A stretch of 64,000 nucleotides of DNA from Mobilitalea sibirica (GCF_015999265.1 NZ_JAEAGR010000010.1:78145-142144); one strand, 5' to 3'; numbered from the stretch's first letter, positions 1 to 8,282 are shown. The notes: generated by a model from the sequence alone, not told the origin. Made by a program: numbers and translations.

Positions 1-1398
1 AAAAGCCGTGAAGATTGGGAATTTGTAGGAATGTATAGTGATGAAGGTATCACAGCAACTAACACCAAACACCGAGACGGCTTTAATCAGATGGTTGAAG
101 ATGCTCTGGCAGGTAAGATTGATCTAATCATTACCAAGTCAGTCAGCAGATTTGCTCGAAACACCGTAGATTCGCTTACAACGGTGCGAAAACTGAAAGA
201 ACACGGGGTTGAGATTTATTTCGAGAAGGAAAATATCTGGACGCTTGATGCCAAGGGAGAGCTTCTAATCACAATAATGTCTTCGTTGGCACAAGAGGAA
301 AGTCGTAGCATTTCAGAAAATACAACTTGGGGGCAGAGAAAGAGATTTGCAGATGGTCGGGCTAGTGTTGCTTATAAAAATTTCCTCGGTTATGAAAAGG
401 GTTTCAAGATAAATGAAGAAGAAGCAGAAACGATAAGGTTAATTTATAAATGGTTTCTTGAGGGGCATTCATCATTTGCTATTGCAAGGAAGTTAACAGA
501 CAGAGGAATTCCAACGCCAATGCATAAGAAAAAATGGCATGCTAGTGTGGTTACGAATATTCTCAAGAATGAGAAATACAAAGGGGATGCCCTTTTACAG
601 AAGTATTATACTACAGACTTCCTTACTAAAAAGCTTAAGAAGAATGAAGGAGAAATTCAACAGTATTATGTTGAAGGTCACCACGAAGCAATCATATCTC
701 CTGCAGTGTTCGATCTAGTACAAGCCGAGCTTCTCAGAAGAAACAGTTCGAGCAGCAAGCACAGCGGTGTTAGTATTTTTTCATCCAAAATAAAGTGTGG
801 AGATTGTGGCAGTTGGTTCGGTTCTAAGATATGGCATTCTAATGACAAGTACCGTAAAGTGATATTTCAATGCAACAATAAATTTAAGGGCAAGTGTAAA
901 TGCACCACGCCACATCTTACCGAACAGCAGATAAAGAATATCTTCTTATCGGCTTTCAATAAGCTGATGCCGGAAAAGAATGAGATATTAGGTAATATGG
1001 AGATTATTATCCAAACCCTGTGCGATAACAAATCTCTTGAGGAGCAAGTCAGAGACTTGGAGAATGAGATTGCGATACTTGTAGAGATGACTCAAGACCT
1101 CATTAGACAGAATGCACATATAGCGCAGAACCAGGAAGAGTACCAGAAACACTACGAAGGCATGATTGAGAAGTACGAATCTAAAAAAGAAGAGTATGAT
1201 GGCTTACAGATGAAAATTAGTGAAAGAAATGCAAAGGCAGAAATCCTTAGAAAATACGCTTCTTGTCTTGCAGAGCAGAAATATGCTCTTATAGAATTCG
1301 ATGGTAGCCTTTGGAGCGGATTGGTGGATTTTGTAACGGTCTATAATAAAAAAGATATCAGAGTTACATTTAAGGATGGAACGGAAATCACAGTATAA
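1..1398 (+). CDS. Large serine recombinase, 5' end outside window
   Basis: Site-specific DNA recombinase of the large serine type, as used by integrative elements and prophages. The reading frame is open from base 1, so the gene starts upstream and the catalytic serine segment is missing from view; the first ATG at 31 is internal. Visible parts in order: the end of the resolvase domain (SVSRFARN and LITIMSSLAQEESRS motifs, roughly 130-310), the recombinase domain (about 370-720), a zinc-ribbon with CGDCG and a later CNNKFKGKCKC cluster (about 795-905), and a glutamate/lysine-rich coiled coil (about 1030-1240). The C-terminus has the usual FDGSLW...TFKDGTEITV ending, so the 3' end is complete. 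Two decayed copies of this ending follow downstream. Its element is presumably to the left of the window. Confidence 0.9.
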   Translation, partial: KSREDWEFVGMYSDEGITATNTKHRDGFNQMVEDALAGKIDLIITKSVSRFARNTVDSLTTVRKLKEHGVEIYFEKENIWTLDAKGELLITIMSSLAQEESRSISENTTWGQRKRFADGRASVAYKNFLGYEKGFKINEEEAETIRLIYKWFLEGHSSFAIARKLTDRGIPTPMHKKKWHASVVTNILKNEKYKGDALLQKYYTTDFLTKKLKKNEGEIQQYYVEGHHEAIISPAVFDLVQAELLRRNSSSSKHSGVSIFSSKIKCGDCGSWFGSKIWHSNDKYRKVIFQCNNKFKGKCKCTTPHLTEQQIKNIFLSAFNKLMPEKNEILGNMEIIIQTLCDNKSLEEQVRDLENEIAILVEMTQDLIRQNAHIAQNQEEYQKHYEGMIEKYESKKEEYDGLQMKISERNAKAEILRKYASCLAEQKYALIEFDGSLWSGLVDFVTVYNKKDIRVTFKDGTEITV

Positions 1399-1439
1399 TA
1401 GGCAAAATATTGACTGGGGAATCCCCGATCTTTATTTGT

Positions 1440-1577
1440 AGCCTGAAAGGCTTTATGAAAAGGTTACAGAAACAGGAACAGCTGATTGATGAATTTGACA
1501 AGAGCCTTTGGAGTAGCCTTGTAGATTTCATAACAGTATTTAATAAGGAATATATACGTATCACCTTCAAGAATTGA
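1440..1577 (+). pseudogene. Decayed C-terminus of a second serine recombinase
   Basis: This short open stretch encodes MKRLQKQEQLIDEFDKSLW followed by SSLVDFITVFNKEYIRITFKN and a stop. It aligns residue by residue with the end of the recombinase just upstream (FDGSLWSGLVDFVTVYNKKDIRVTFKDG). There is no start codon context and no upstream domain, so it is a relic. Sequence similarity is read directly; an earlier integration of a related element at this place is inference. Confidence 0.75.
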
Positions 1578-1626
1578 ATGGTAATAAAAAGATTAAAGTG
1601 AGGTTTATGTAATGCTATTATAAAAG

Positions 1627-1671
1627 TTCCCAATTTGCGAAGCATTTTGTGCATTTTGAGCAAATTGGGAA
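1627..1671 (-). terminator. Perfect 12-bp inverted repeat, probable terminator of the minus-strand gene
   Basis: TTCCCAATTTGC at 1627-1638 is repeated in inverse at 1660-1671. Read on the minus strand the hairpin follows the stop of the gene at 1698-2609 and is followed by a short T-rich run (CTTTTATA), so it could end that transcript. The T run is weak. It could instead be the symmetric core of an old recombination site next to the recombinase relics. Confidence 0.4.
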
Positions 1672-1697
1672 TAAGAGCATATAATTAATTTACAATT

Positions 1698-2609
1698 TTA
1701 TTGAATTGGTAACTTAATAATGTTGAAAGTTGCAGCAATGATTGAAAATAGCGGCTGATAATAGCTTCGTAAATTCCAAAAATTTGTAGCTACTAAATCA
1801 TAATCAAGGATAACGTCATCTGATGCCTTTATTCTTCGGGCATCTATAAACCATACTATATGTTGTTCATTACCTCCTTCTGAAGTCTTATCATAATAAA
1901 CATACGGTGTTTGAGATACTTCATCAAATTGAATTACTGCTTTTTGTCCATATGCTAAATTAATTACAGAATTAAGTGACATTAAATTTGCTGTTGAGCC
2001 AGGCTTATGTGGAATAATCCAATCTATCCCAATTAGAGGTTCTCCAAAAGAAATTAGTTCAGGTGAAACGTTGCTAATAATATTTTCAATAAAAGAGCTT
2101 ATTAATGAAATATTGCTTACAGGTGCTGGTGGCTGTATACGCTTAATCCAAATATTTTCTAAGAAGATTATCCTATCAACAAATAAACTTATACTATTAT
2201 AATTAAGATTTAAATCAGTGTAATCATTAGAAGTGATAGTTATCTTAAAAATGTATCCCTCATTTCTTAATATTGCTGATATCTTTTCAATGATATTAAG
2301 GTATATACTTTGATTGTAATGAGTTATATTACTAATTATTAAATTAGCTCCCATATATCCTTTATACCTTAAAATATGAAGCACTTCATTAATCAATTTT
2401 TCTTGCAATTCATTATCCAATAATAACTCATAAAGAAACTCGGTATTTATTTCCCCTGATGGTGAAAGTGCAGAAATCGCTAATAAAGGAATTGTATCAT
2501 ATTGCTTTGCCATTTTAATTATAGTAGTATCATCAAAATCACTAATTAAACCGAAGTTATCATCAACAATTCGATAGTCATAAATAGAAATGTATGTCAA
2601 ATAAGGCAA
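1698..2609 (-). CDS. GH18-like spore/cell-wall protein lacking its LysM domains (truncated paralog)
   Basis: A 303-residue protein paralogous to the LysM protein encoded at 2768-4066, starting at the point equivalent to about residue 125 of that protein: LPYLTYISIYDY here matches LPFLTYITVYSY there. The start would be a TTG at 2609, with an in-frame stop two codons upstream, so the LysM part is missing rather than merely unannotated. The fold is that of the GH18-type domain of spore cortex-lytic and coat proteins (SleL/YaaH kind). The acidic DxxDxDxE catalytic strand reads KGYMGANLIISNI, with no catalytic glutamate. It is probably a relic or a non-catalytic binding protein. Its 5' end abuts a recombinase fragment at 2630, which suggests the truncation came from element insertion or excision. 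Confidence 0.6.
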   Translation of the reverse strand: MPYLTYISIYDYRIVDDNFGLISDFDDTTIIKMAKQYDTIPLLAISALSPSGEINTEFLYELLLDNELQEKLINEVLHILRYKGYMGANLIISNITHYNQSIYLNIIEKISAILRNEGYIFKITITSNDYTDLNLNYNSISLFVDRIIFLENIWIKRIQPPAPVSNISLISSFIENIISNVSPELISFGEPLIGIDWIIPHKPGSTANLMSLNSVINLAYGQKAVIQFDEVSQTPYVYYDKTSEGGNEQHIVWFIDARRIKASDDVILDYDLVATNFWNLRSYYQPLFSIIAATFNIIKLPIQ

Positions 2610-2629
2610 GCCTTATTTTTTTGCCTTCC

Positions 2630-2766
2630 TTTGATGAGGGGATTTGGGGTGTAATGGTTGAGTATGTAACAGTATTTATAAGAAGAAAGTGATTTATACT
2701 TTTAAAGGTGGAATTGAGATCATAATTAATTCATATACTAATAATGAATATATTTTAGGGTGTTAG
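2630..2766 (+). pseudogene. Decayed C-terminus of a third serine recombinase
   Basis: The frame at 2630-2692 reads FDEGIWGVMVEYVTVF then a stop; the next frame continues with VIYTFKGGIEIII. Together these match the terminal FDGSLW...VDFVTVY...VTFKDGTEITV signature of large serine recombinases, interrupted by a frameshift near 2688. Nothing upstream of FDEG is recognisable, and the fragment directly adjoins the broken 5' end of the GH18-like gene on the other strand. Confidence 0.65.
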
Positions 2767-2767
2767 T

Positions 2768-4066
2768 ATGATTATTCATGTAGTGCAATCTGGTGAGTCA
2801 ACGAATGAAATAGCTAAGAAATATGGCGTATCAGAGGAGAGGTTAATATTAGATAATGAAATACAAAACCCACATAATTTGGCTATTGGAGAAACTCTGA
2901 TTATCTTAATCCCTCAAGTGACTCATATTGTTCAAGAAGGGGATACATTATACGGGATAGCGAATTTATATGGGATTACAGTGTTGCAATTATTGAGAAA
3001 CAATCCGTATCTTTCAGGTAGGAATTATATTTATCAGGGAGAAATTATTGTTATTAGTTACGAGAACGAAAAAGTAGGTAAACTTTCTACCTATGGTTAT
3101 GCTTATCCATATATAAATACAGATGTTTTAAAAAAGACATTACCTTTTTTAACATATATTACAGTTTATAGTTATTCTTTTACTGATGAAGGAAGAATTA
3201 ATGATATTGATGATAAAAAGATAATTGAACTAGCGAAGCACTACCAAGTAGCGCCTATTATGATGTTAAATGCAGTAGATATTAACCAAATCAGTGAAAG
3301 TAATGTTATGCAGAATTTATTAATGAGTCAAGAGAGCCAGGAACAATTGATTTATAATGTGCTTAATATTTTAAAGTCAAAGGGATATTATGGCGTTAAT
3401 ATTAATGTACCATATATTTTTCCGCAAAATAGAGGTAATTACGTAGATTTTATTAGTAAACTTTCAAGTGCATTAAAGAATGAAGGATATACAATTGTAT
3501 TTAATACATTGAGTCTAAGTTCATTTGAAATAATGACTGGTATTGTATATGAGGGTTTTGAGTATTCAAGACTTATTCAATATATAGATGGTTTATTTTT
3601 AATGACATATGAATGGGGCAATTATATTGGAATCCCTACTGGTATTATATCTTTTCAGAATATTAAAAAATATGTTCGTAATATGGCAGAAATATTTCCG
3701 ACAGAAAGGATGTGGATAGGTTTACCAATTCTCGGATATCTATGGGAATTACCTTTTATCCTTGGAGTATCAAAAGGACTAGTAATTACTAGTAATGCAG
3801 CAGTAGAATTATCTAAAAATGTGGGTGCTACAATAAATTATGATGAAGTATCCGAAACTGCATATTTTCAATATATACTAGATAGAGAATATATTGTACG
3901 GTTTAGAGATGCTCGAAGTATTAATGCATATATAAATTTAGTAAATGAAACTGGGTTAAATGGAATCTCGATCTGGAATATAATGCAATTTTATCCTCAG
4001 CTATGGTTAGTAGTAAATTCTCTTTATGAAATAAATAATATTTATGAAGACAATGATAATGTTTAA
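2768..4066 (+). CDS. LysM-GH18-like spore protein with degenerate catalytic site
   Basis: A 432-residue protein with two N-terminal LysM repeats (about residues 2-47 and 52-96; HVVQSGES... and HIVQEGDTLYGIA...), which bind peptidoglycan, followed by a GH18-type barrel (about 110-425). This architecture is typical of spore cortex/coat enzymes such as SleL and YaaH. There is no signal peptide, as is usual for proteins assembled onto the forespore from the mother cell. The strand that should carry DxxDxDxE reads KGYYGVNINVPYI, so the proton-donor glutamate is absent and hydrolase activity is doubtful. The start at ATG 2768 has only a weak ribosome site (AGGGTG). A truncated paralog lies divergently at 1698-2609. 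Confidence 0.75.
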   Translation: MIIHVVQSGESTNEIAKKYGVSEERLILDNEIQNPHNLAIGETLIILIPQVTHIVQEGDTLYGIANLYGITVLQLLRNNPYLSGRNYIYQGEIIVISYENEKVGKLSTYGYAYPYINTDVLKKTLPFLTYITVYSYSFTDEGRINDIDDKKIIELAKHYQVAPIMMLNAVDINQISESNVMQNLLMSQESQEQLIYNVLNILKSKGYYGVNINVPYIFPQNRGNYVDFISKLSSALKNEGYTIVFNTLSLSSFEIMTGIVYEGFEYSRLIQYIDGLFLMTYEWGNYIGIPTGIISFQNIKKYVRNMAEIFPTERMWIGLPILGYLWELPFILGVSKGLVITSNAAVELSKNVGATINYDEVSETAYFQYILDREYIVRFRDARSINAYINLVNETGLNGISIWNIMQFYPQLWLVVNSLYEINNIYEDNDNV

Positions 4067-4200
4067 ATCACTATTAACAATCTGGCCATAGATTTAATAT
4101 ATGGAATACGTGTTCAAATTCAGTTTTATCTTAGAGATTTTTAAAAATTGCAGATGGGGATAGAAGCATTAATTCTGTTCTCTCAGCCGTAAACATAGTA

Positions 4201-4246
4201 ATGCACACTGTGCGGTATCGTTAAACCGTGGGGTGTGCATTTTTTT
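4201..4246 (+). terminator. Rho-independent terminator
   Basis: ATGCACAC at 4201 pairs with GTGTGCAT at 4233-4240, with an inner CGGT/ACCG pairing, followed by a run of T. It lies about 135 bases after the stop of the LysM-GH18-like gene and would end that transcript. Confidence 0.7.
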
Positions 4247-4253
4247 GCCCTAA

Positions 4254-4439
4254 GGGGGTTCATCGTTTAATTGTATCAATATCGTTGCCCTAATGAATAG
4301 TTATGGACATCCTCACGATGAGGTTTTAGAGAGGTTAAAGGAAACAAAGACTCAGGTTAAAATTACATATGAGAGTGGGGCTATTATAATAAAGACAGAT
4401 GGGAAGAGGATGGAGATAAGTGATTATATAAAAGAATAG
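4254..4439 (+). pseudogene. C-terminal fragment of a ComEC/Rec2-type MBL-fold hydrolase
   Basis: The frame encodes a GSS motif, then NSYGHPHDEVLERL and later SGAIIIKTDGKRMEI before the stop at 4437-4439. NSYGHP...ETLERL...GTIIIxTDGK is the characteristic end of extracellular metallo-beta-lactamase-fold proteins related to the C-terminal domain of ComEC. The metal-binding HxHxDH region is gone and the frame is closed just upstream at 4251. The fragment lies between a terminator and the repeats bordering the transposase gene, consistent with an older gene mostly deleted. Confidence 0.6.
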
Positions 4440-4500
4440 GCTGACAACGGGATGGGCTGACAACGGGACGGCTGACAACGGGACGGGGTTATTGACACTG
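4440..4500 (+). repeat. GC-rich REP-like repeats, left border of RAYT
   Basis: Three direct copies of CTGACAACGGGACGG (the first with one change) run to a final TATTGACACTG. They are far more GC-rich than their surroundings. The same core occurs in inverse orientation downstream of the transposase gene (5291-5398). Such repeats are the expected substrates of REP-associated tyrosine transposases. Confidence 0.7.
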
Positions 4501-4528
4501 ATAAATAATTTACCATGGAGGTGTTTTT

Positions 4529-5290
4529 TTGCCAAGAGTAGCAAGGATTAAAAGCAATAGTGGAATATACCATATCATTATGAGAGGAATAAATCGACAA
4601 ACTATATTTGAAGTTGAAGAAGATTACGAAAGGTTTATTCAAACAATGCAAAGATACAGAGAGATATGTGAATATAAGATATATGCTTATTGCTTAATGG
4701 GTAATCATTTGCATTTATTGCTAAAAGAAGGAAAGGAACCACTAGAGACAGTCATGAGAAGAATATGTGGTAGTTATGTCTTTTGGTATAACAAAAAATA
4801 TGGAAGGGTGGGGTACTTGTTTCAAGATCGGTTTAAGAGCGAACCTATTGAAGAGGATGAGTATTTTCTCACTGTACTTAGATATATTTTTCAAAATCCT
4901 TTAAAGGCATGTATGGTTACTAAAATTGAAAATTATAAATGGAGTAACTATATTGACTATATTCGAGGAAGTAATCAGACTGAGATAGACTTTGTGCTGA
5001 ATACTTTGAATACAAATAGAGAACAAGCAATAAGGCGATTTATTGAGATTATAAACAAGGACAACGATGATGAATGTCTGGATATATTGGAAAAACAGCG
5101 GTTAACAGACGATGATGCAAGAAATATAATAAAGAGACATTGCCAAATTGACCATGTCATAGATATACAAAAATTTGATAAAGTTAAAAGGAATATGTAT
5201 TTAAATGACCTGAAGGAGAGGTATGGCTTATCAATTAGACAAATTGAAAGATTGACTGGAATTAGTAGGGGTGTAATACAAAGAATATGA
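4529..5290 (+). CDS. REP-associated tyrosine transposase (RAYT, Y1/HUH family)
   Basis: A 253-residue single-strand DNA transposase of the HUH/Y1 superfamily. The N-terminus MPRVARIKSNSGIYHIIMRG and the metal-binding NHLHLLL motif (about residues 58-64) are family hallmarks, followed by GYLFQDRFKSEPI and the region of the catalytic tyrosine (YFLTVLRYIFQNPLKA, about 112-127). The C-terminus (about 215-253) resembles a DnaA-type helix-turn-helix (YGLSIRQIERLTGISRG). Translation probably starts at TTG 4529, served by GGAGGTG at 4517. The gene is bracketed by inverted GC-rich repeats (4440-4500 and 5291-5398), so it looks like a complete RAYT unit. Whether it is still mobile cannot be told. Confidence 0.9.
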   Translation: MPRVARIKSNSGIYHIIMRGINRQTIFEVEEDYERFIQTMQRYREICEYKIYAYCLMGNHLHLLLKEGKEPLETVMRRICGSYVFWYNKKYGRVGYLFQDRFKSEPIEEDEYFLTVLRYIFQNPLKACMVTKIENYKWSNYIDYIRGSNQTEIDFVLNTLNTNREQAIRRFIEIINKDNDDECLDILEKQRLTDDDARNIIKRHCQIDHVIDIQKFDKVKRNMYLNDLKERYGLSIRQIERLTGISRGVIQRI

Positions 5291-5398
5291 TGTGTCGACA
5301 ACCCCGTCCCCTTGTCACTCGTGATGTGTCGACAACCCCGTCCCCTTGTCACTCCGTCCCCTTGTCACTCGTCCCTTTGTCACTTACCCTTGTCACTT
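5291..5398 (-). repeat. GC-rich REP-like repeats, right border of RAYT
   Basis: Two copies of TGTGTCGACAACCCCGTCCC followed by CTTGTCACT-type units, and then shorter CCGTCCCCTTGTCACT and CCCTTTGTCACTT variants. The reverse complement (GTGACAAGGGGACGGGG) matches the core of the left-border repeats, so the transposase gene sits inside an inverted arrangement. The last unit touches the end of the minus-strand gene at 5397. Confidence 0.7.
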
Positions 5399-5714
5399 AT
5401 ATATTATTTAACTTTATATCTAAAACATCTGCAGAAATTTGTTGTTTCTCTAAGATGTGATTGATTCCTTTGGTTATGTCCTCATTATAGATGGAGATAA
5501 GATTAACGATTAGTTCATTTTTTGATTTCTGTGGTAATGTATCTAAAGCAGCTGTAATCATTTGGATGGGATAATCCTTCATGTCCATCAACAACTGACC
5601 TACTTTACCTAATTTATTATCTTGTTTCGATATATCCTCCAAAAGCTTTGGCAATAAGCTTTCTATTAAGGCGTTATAATTAATTTCATCCAGCAGCAAT
5701 TCTAATTTTAACAT
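5397..5714 (-). CDS. Small protein of unknown function, paralog of its upstream neighbour
   Basis: A 105-residue protein that I do not recognise. It is helix-rich, without signal peptide or membrane segment. Its start (MLKLELLLDEINYNALIESLLPKL) and end (ILEKQQISADVLDIKLNNI) resemble those of the 80-residue protein encoded immediately upstream on the same strand (MLKIDIKVDQIDFNTLADKLLP...IPIKIKKLHIEKI), so the two arose by tandem duplication. The 14-base gap implies one operon. The 3' end overlaps the outermost transposase-border repeat, so the original last codons may have been changed by it. Confidence 0.6.
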   Translation of the reverse strand: MLKLELLLDEINYNALIESLLPKLLEDISKQDNKLGKVGQLLMDMKDYPIQMITAALDTLPQKSKNELIVNLISIYNEDITKGINHILEKQQISADVLDIKLNNI

Positions 5715-5728
5715 TCACTCACCCCTAA

Positions 5729-5971
5729 CTATATTTTTTCAATATGAAGCTTTTTAATCTTGATCGGTATATTTTCTTTTTTTAGAAGATTGTTTAGCTC
5801 TTCTGATATTTTTTCTGAATTATTATCAATTAGGAAAGCTGAGATCTTTTCTTTTGCAGGCAATATGCGAATTCCCGTTTTCACGAAAGAATTATTAAAC
5901 TGGTCCGGAAGCAATTTATCCGCTAAGGTGTTAAAATCTATTTGATCAACTTTGATGTCAATTTTCAGCAT
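5729..5971 (-). CDS. Small protein of unknown function (first of tandem pair)
   Basis: An 80-residue protein, unrecognised, with a hydrophobic-alternating N-terminus (MLKIDIKVDQIDFN) and a lysine-rich end. It is a shorter paralog of the following gene, lacking about 25 residues of the middle. The start at 5971 has a strong ribosome site, GGGGAGGGG, a few bases ahead. A candidate sigma-A promoter lies upstream (6002-6031). The pair is cotranscribed away from the HTH-methyltransferase gene. Confidence 0.6.
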   Translation of the reverse strand: MLKIDIKVDQIDFNTLADKLLPDQFNNSFVKTGIRILPAKEKISAFLIDNNSEKISEELNNLLKKENIPIKIKKLHIEKI

Positions 5972-6422
5972 TCGTATCCCCTCCCCGTATCATTTCGTTC
6001 TATTATACTATTATATGACAATTTCATGTAATGTAACAGGTGAATAGTCTATTTCATAAAAAAAATATAGAGTTACCCATTTTATCTAAATTGAAACGAC
6101 GATATGAAACGGATATTTTGTATACGTATCCTTGTTGGCTTATTTATTAAGCAGGCAGACATTTATATGATATGTAGGTAAATGAAATTTTTTGAAACAA
6201 AGACTAATAAACTAATGGATTGTCATAGAAAGAGAATTGTTATATGATTTAGTCAACATAATCAATATATATTTGGGATTTTTATTATATGTTTGCTTAT
6301 TAAAAAGCACATAAGGATGAATATAGATTCAACAATAAAGCGAATAAACTCGCACACTGCGTTATCGGTTTGTCTTATCTAATATGTTAACATCTGGTTA
6401 TAAAACGTTAGGAGGTATCATA
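5972..6422. other. AT-rich divergent intergenic region
   Basis: About 450 bases separate the divergent small-protein operon and the HTH-methyltransferase gene. Apart from the minus-strand promoter candidate at 6002-6031 and the ribosome site AGGAGGT at 6410-6416, I see no gene, RNA or repeat in it. Confidence 0.5.
6002..6031 (-). promoter_or_regulatory. Candidate sigma-A promoter
   Basis: On the minus strand, TTACAT (6031-6026) and TATAAT (6007-6002) are separated by 18 bases, about 30 bases ahead of the start of the small-protein pair. Confidence 0.35.
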
Positions 6423-7535
6423 ATGGCAACAGTAAAACTAAAAATAGCAGAGTTAAGAAAAGAAAAAGGGGTAGGACAACAGGAATTAGCAGAGGTACTA
6501 GGGGTATCTTTTCAATCCGTAAGCAAATGGGAAACAGGTACTACGATGCCAGATATTACACTTTTACCAAATGTAGCAGAATATTTTCAGGTATCTGTAG
6601 ATGAATTATTGGGTCTGAAACCACTGCGACAGCAGGCATATGTACCGAGAAATACAGACAACCGTGATTATTGGAATGATAAGAAGGGTATGTATAAAAA
6701 TCGTAAATATTTTTGGAATGATGATTACTTAAGATTTCTTGTGAATGATGTATGGAAGATAGACAAGTCGGTTAATGTGATTGATTTTAGGTGTGGTGAG
6801 GGTGATATTGGGATGCAATTACTTGATATGCTACCCGAGGGGAGTTCCTATACAGGAGTTGATAATGAGTATTTTACGAATAATGCAAGGATAAAATATC
6901 ATAATACTGAATTCAATGCCCAGTTTTTCTCGTCTGATTTATATACCTTTGTAGCAGATAATAAATATGATGTTGCCATAAGTCAGGTGGGATTACGTCA
7001 TCTGAACAGGCCAAAAGAAATTTTAAAAATAATGAAAGCTTCTGTCAAAAAGGGAGGCCTTATTGTCTGTTTGGACGTGAATCGGGAATTCGAGCAAGAC
7101 GGACTTTATATTGATGGTATGGATTATGAATATCTTTGTACCGCCTTTGACTTTCATAAGATATGGAAGAAGGAATTGGAATGTGAAGGCAGGGACTATG
7201 CGATTGGTATGCGTCTGCCGTTTTATATGAAGCAATTAGGACTACAGGGTATCGATATCCGTATGAATGATAGAATAATATATGTAGATCCCGATATGGT
7301 GGATTACGAGGAAATAGTACAGGATTTTATTGAAATTCAAGGTCTTAACCAATCCTTTTCCGTAACGGATCAGGAAAATACAATTGAATATTTTATGAGT
7401 CGTGGAGTTGATAGAGCTCAGGTAGAAGCTTATATCACAATGAGAGCAAAATTAGCTGAGTATTTTAAGGATGCAAATACAAAAAAATCTTTTCTTAAAG
7501 TTCAGGGTTTACTTGTTACATATGGTCGAACATGA
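6423..7535 (+). CDS. XRE-family HTH regulator fused to SAM-dependent methyltransferase
   Basis: A 370-residue fusion. Residues about 5-65 form an XRE helix-turn-helix (QQELAEVLGVSFQSVSKWETG), and about 105-260 form a class I Rossmann methyltransferase in which motif I reads VIDFRCGEGDIG. The rest, about 260-370, is an unassigned C-terminal region ending in VQGLLVTYGRT, as in methyltransferase-type regulators of this kind. The start at ATG 6423 is chosen over an ATG 39 bases upstream because AGGAGGT lies at 6410-6416 at normal spacing. Fusions of this kind are common in clostridia; their substrate is generally unknown, and a link between DNA binding and methylation of a small molecule or protein is only inference. 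It precedes a DUF434 gene by 39 bases and may share its transcript. Confidence 0.75.
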   Translation: MATVKLKIAELRKEKGVGQQELAEVLGVSFQSVSKWETGTTMPDITLLPNVAEYFQVSVDELLGLKPLRQQAYVPRNTDNRDYWNDKKGMYKNRKYFWNDDYLRFLVNDVWKIDKSVNVIDFRCGEGDIGMQLLDMLPEGSSYTGVDNEYFTNNARIKYHNTEFNAQFFSSDLYTFVADNKYDVAISQVGLRHLNRPKEILKIMKASVKKGGLIVCLDVNREFEQDGLYIDGMDYEYLCTAFDFHKIWKKELECEGRDYAIGMRLPFYMKQLGLQGIDIRMNDRIIYVDPDMVDYEEIVQDFIEIQGLNQSFSVTDQENTIEYFMSRGVDRAQVEAYITMRAKLAEYFKDANTKKSFLKVQGLLVTYGRT

Positions 7536-7574
7536 CCAAAACTAATAAATATATAAAAGGTTAGAGGTAGTAGA

Positions 7575-8282
7575 ATGTCAAAGAGGGGTTTTGTTCCTGC
7601 GGATATACATGAATTTAATGAGGAAAGCCTTATTATATTAAAGAAGGCACAGTCAGATCTTTTGTATCTGCTGGAGCAGGGCTATCCAATCAAAAGTGCC
7701 TCTACCTTCGTCGGTAATCATTATATGCTCAGTGAACGCCAGAGACTGGCTATCGTCAGAGCAACGGCAACGAGGGATGTTATCAGTGAAAGAAGGTTGA
7801 AGCTGTGTGAACATATTCCGGAAGGGAAGGTGGTATTACTGGATGGGCTAAATCTGATTATTACCTTGGAGGTGGCTTTATCATACTCAACCTTAATTCG
7901 TTGTATGGATGGAACGATACGGGACTTGGCAGGGCTTAGAGGGACTTACCGGCTAATTGATAAAACCGATGGTGCAATTTTGTTGATTGGAAACATGCTA
8001 AGAAAGATGATGATAGGTCAAGCATGCTTTTATCTGGATTCTCCGGTATCCAATACCGGCAGGCTAAAGATGCGAATTCTTGAGCTGTTAAAGGATTTTC
8101 CTTATGAAGTTACAGTGGAACTGGTTCATAATGCAGATGCGATCCTCAATAAGAAGAAGTATGTAATAACCGGAGATTCCATTGTATTAAATCGTTGTAA
8201 CAGTTGGATTAATCTTGTGGCTCAAATCATCGATGAAGAACTACCGGAACTTAATATTGTGGATTTTGGTATAGATGATTGA
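7575..8282 (+). CDS. DUF434 domain protein
   Basis: A 235-residue cytosolic protein of the DUF434 family, recognised by the RGFVPADI opening, the GYPIKSASTFVGNHYMLSERQR block (about 38-59) and the LDGLNLIITLE segment (about 94-104). The function of the family is not established; the C-terminal half (PVSNTGRLKMRI, DSIVLNRC) has the look of a small nuclease or nucleotide-binding fold, but no catalytic set can be named with confidence. It follows the HTH-methyltransferase gene closely and probably shares its mRNA. Confidence 0.65.
   Translation: MSKRGFVPADIHEFNEESLIILKKAQSDLLYLLEQGYPIKSASTFVGNHYMLSERQRLAIVRATATRDVISERRLKLCEHIPEGKVVLLDGLNLIITLEVALSYSTLIRCMDGTIRDLAGLRGTYRLIDKTDGAILLIGNMLRKMMIGQACFYLDSPVSNTGRLKMRILELLKDFPYEVTVELVHNADAILNKKKYVITGDSIVLNRCNSWINLVAQIIDEELPELNIVDFGIDD

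Noticed and set aside
1388..1663. 91-codon minus-strand frame
   Set aside because: It runs antisense through the second recombinase relic and has no family features.
4424..4651. 75-codon and 69-codon minus-strand frames around 4335-4651
   Set aside because: They are antisense to the transposase start and to its GC-rich repeats; the repeated SRCQP residues only mirror the DNA repeats.
4975..5352. 125-codon minus-strand frame
   Set aside because: Antisense shadow of the transposase gene and right-border repeats.
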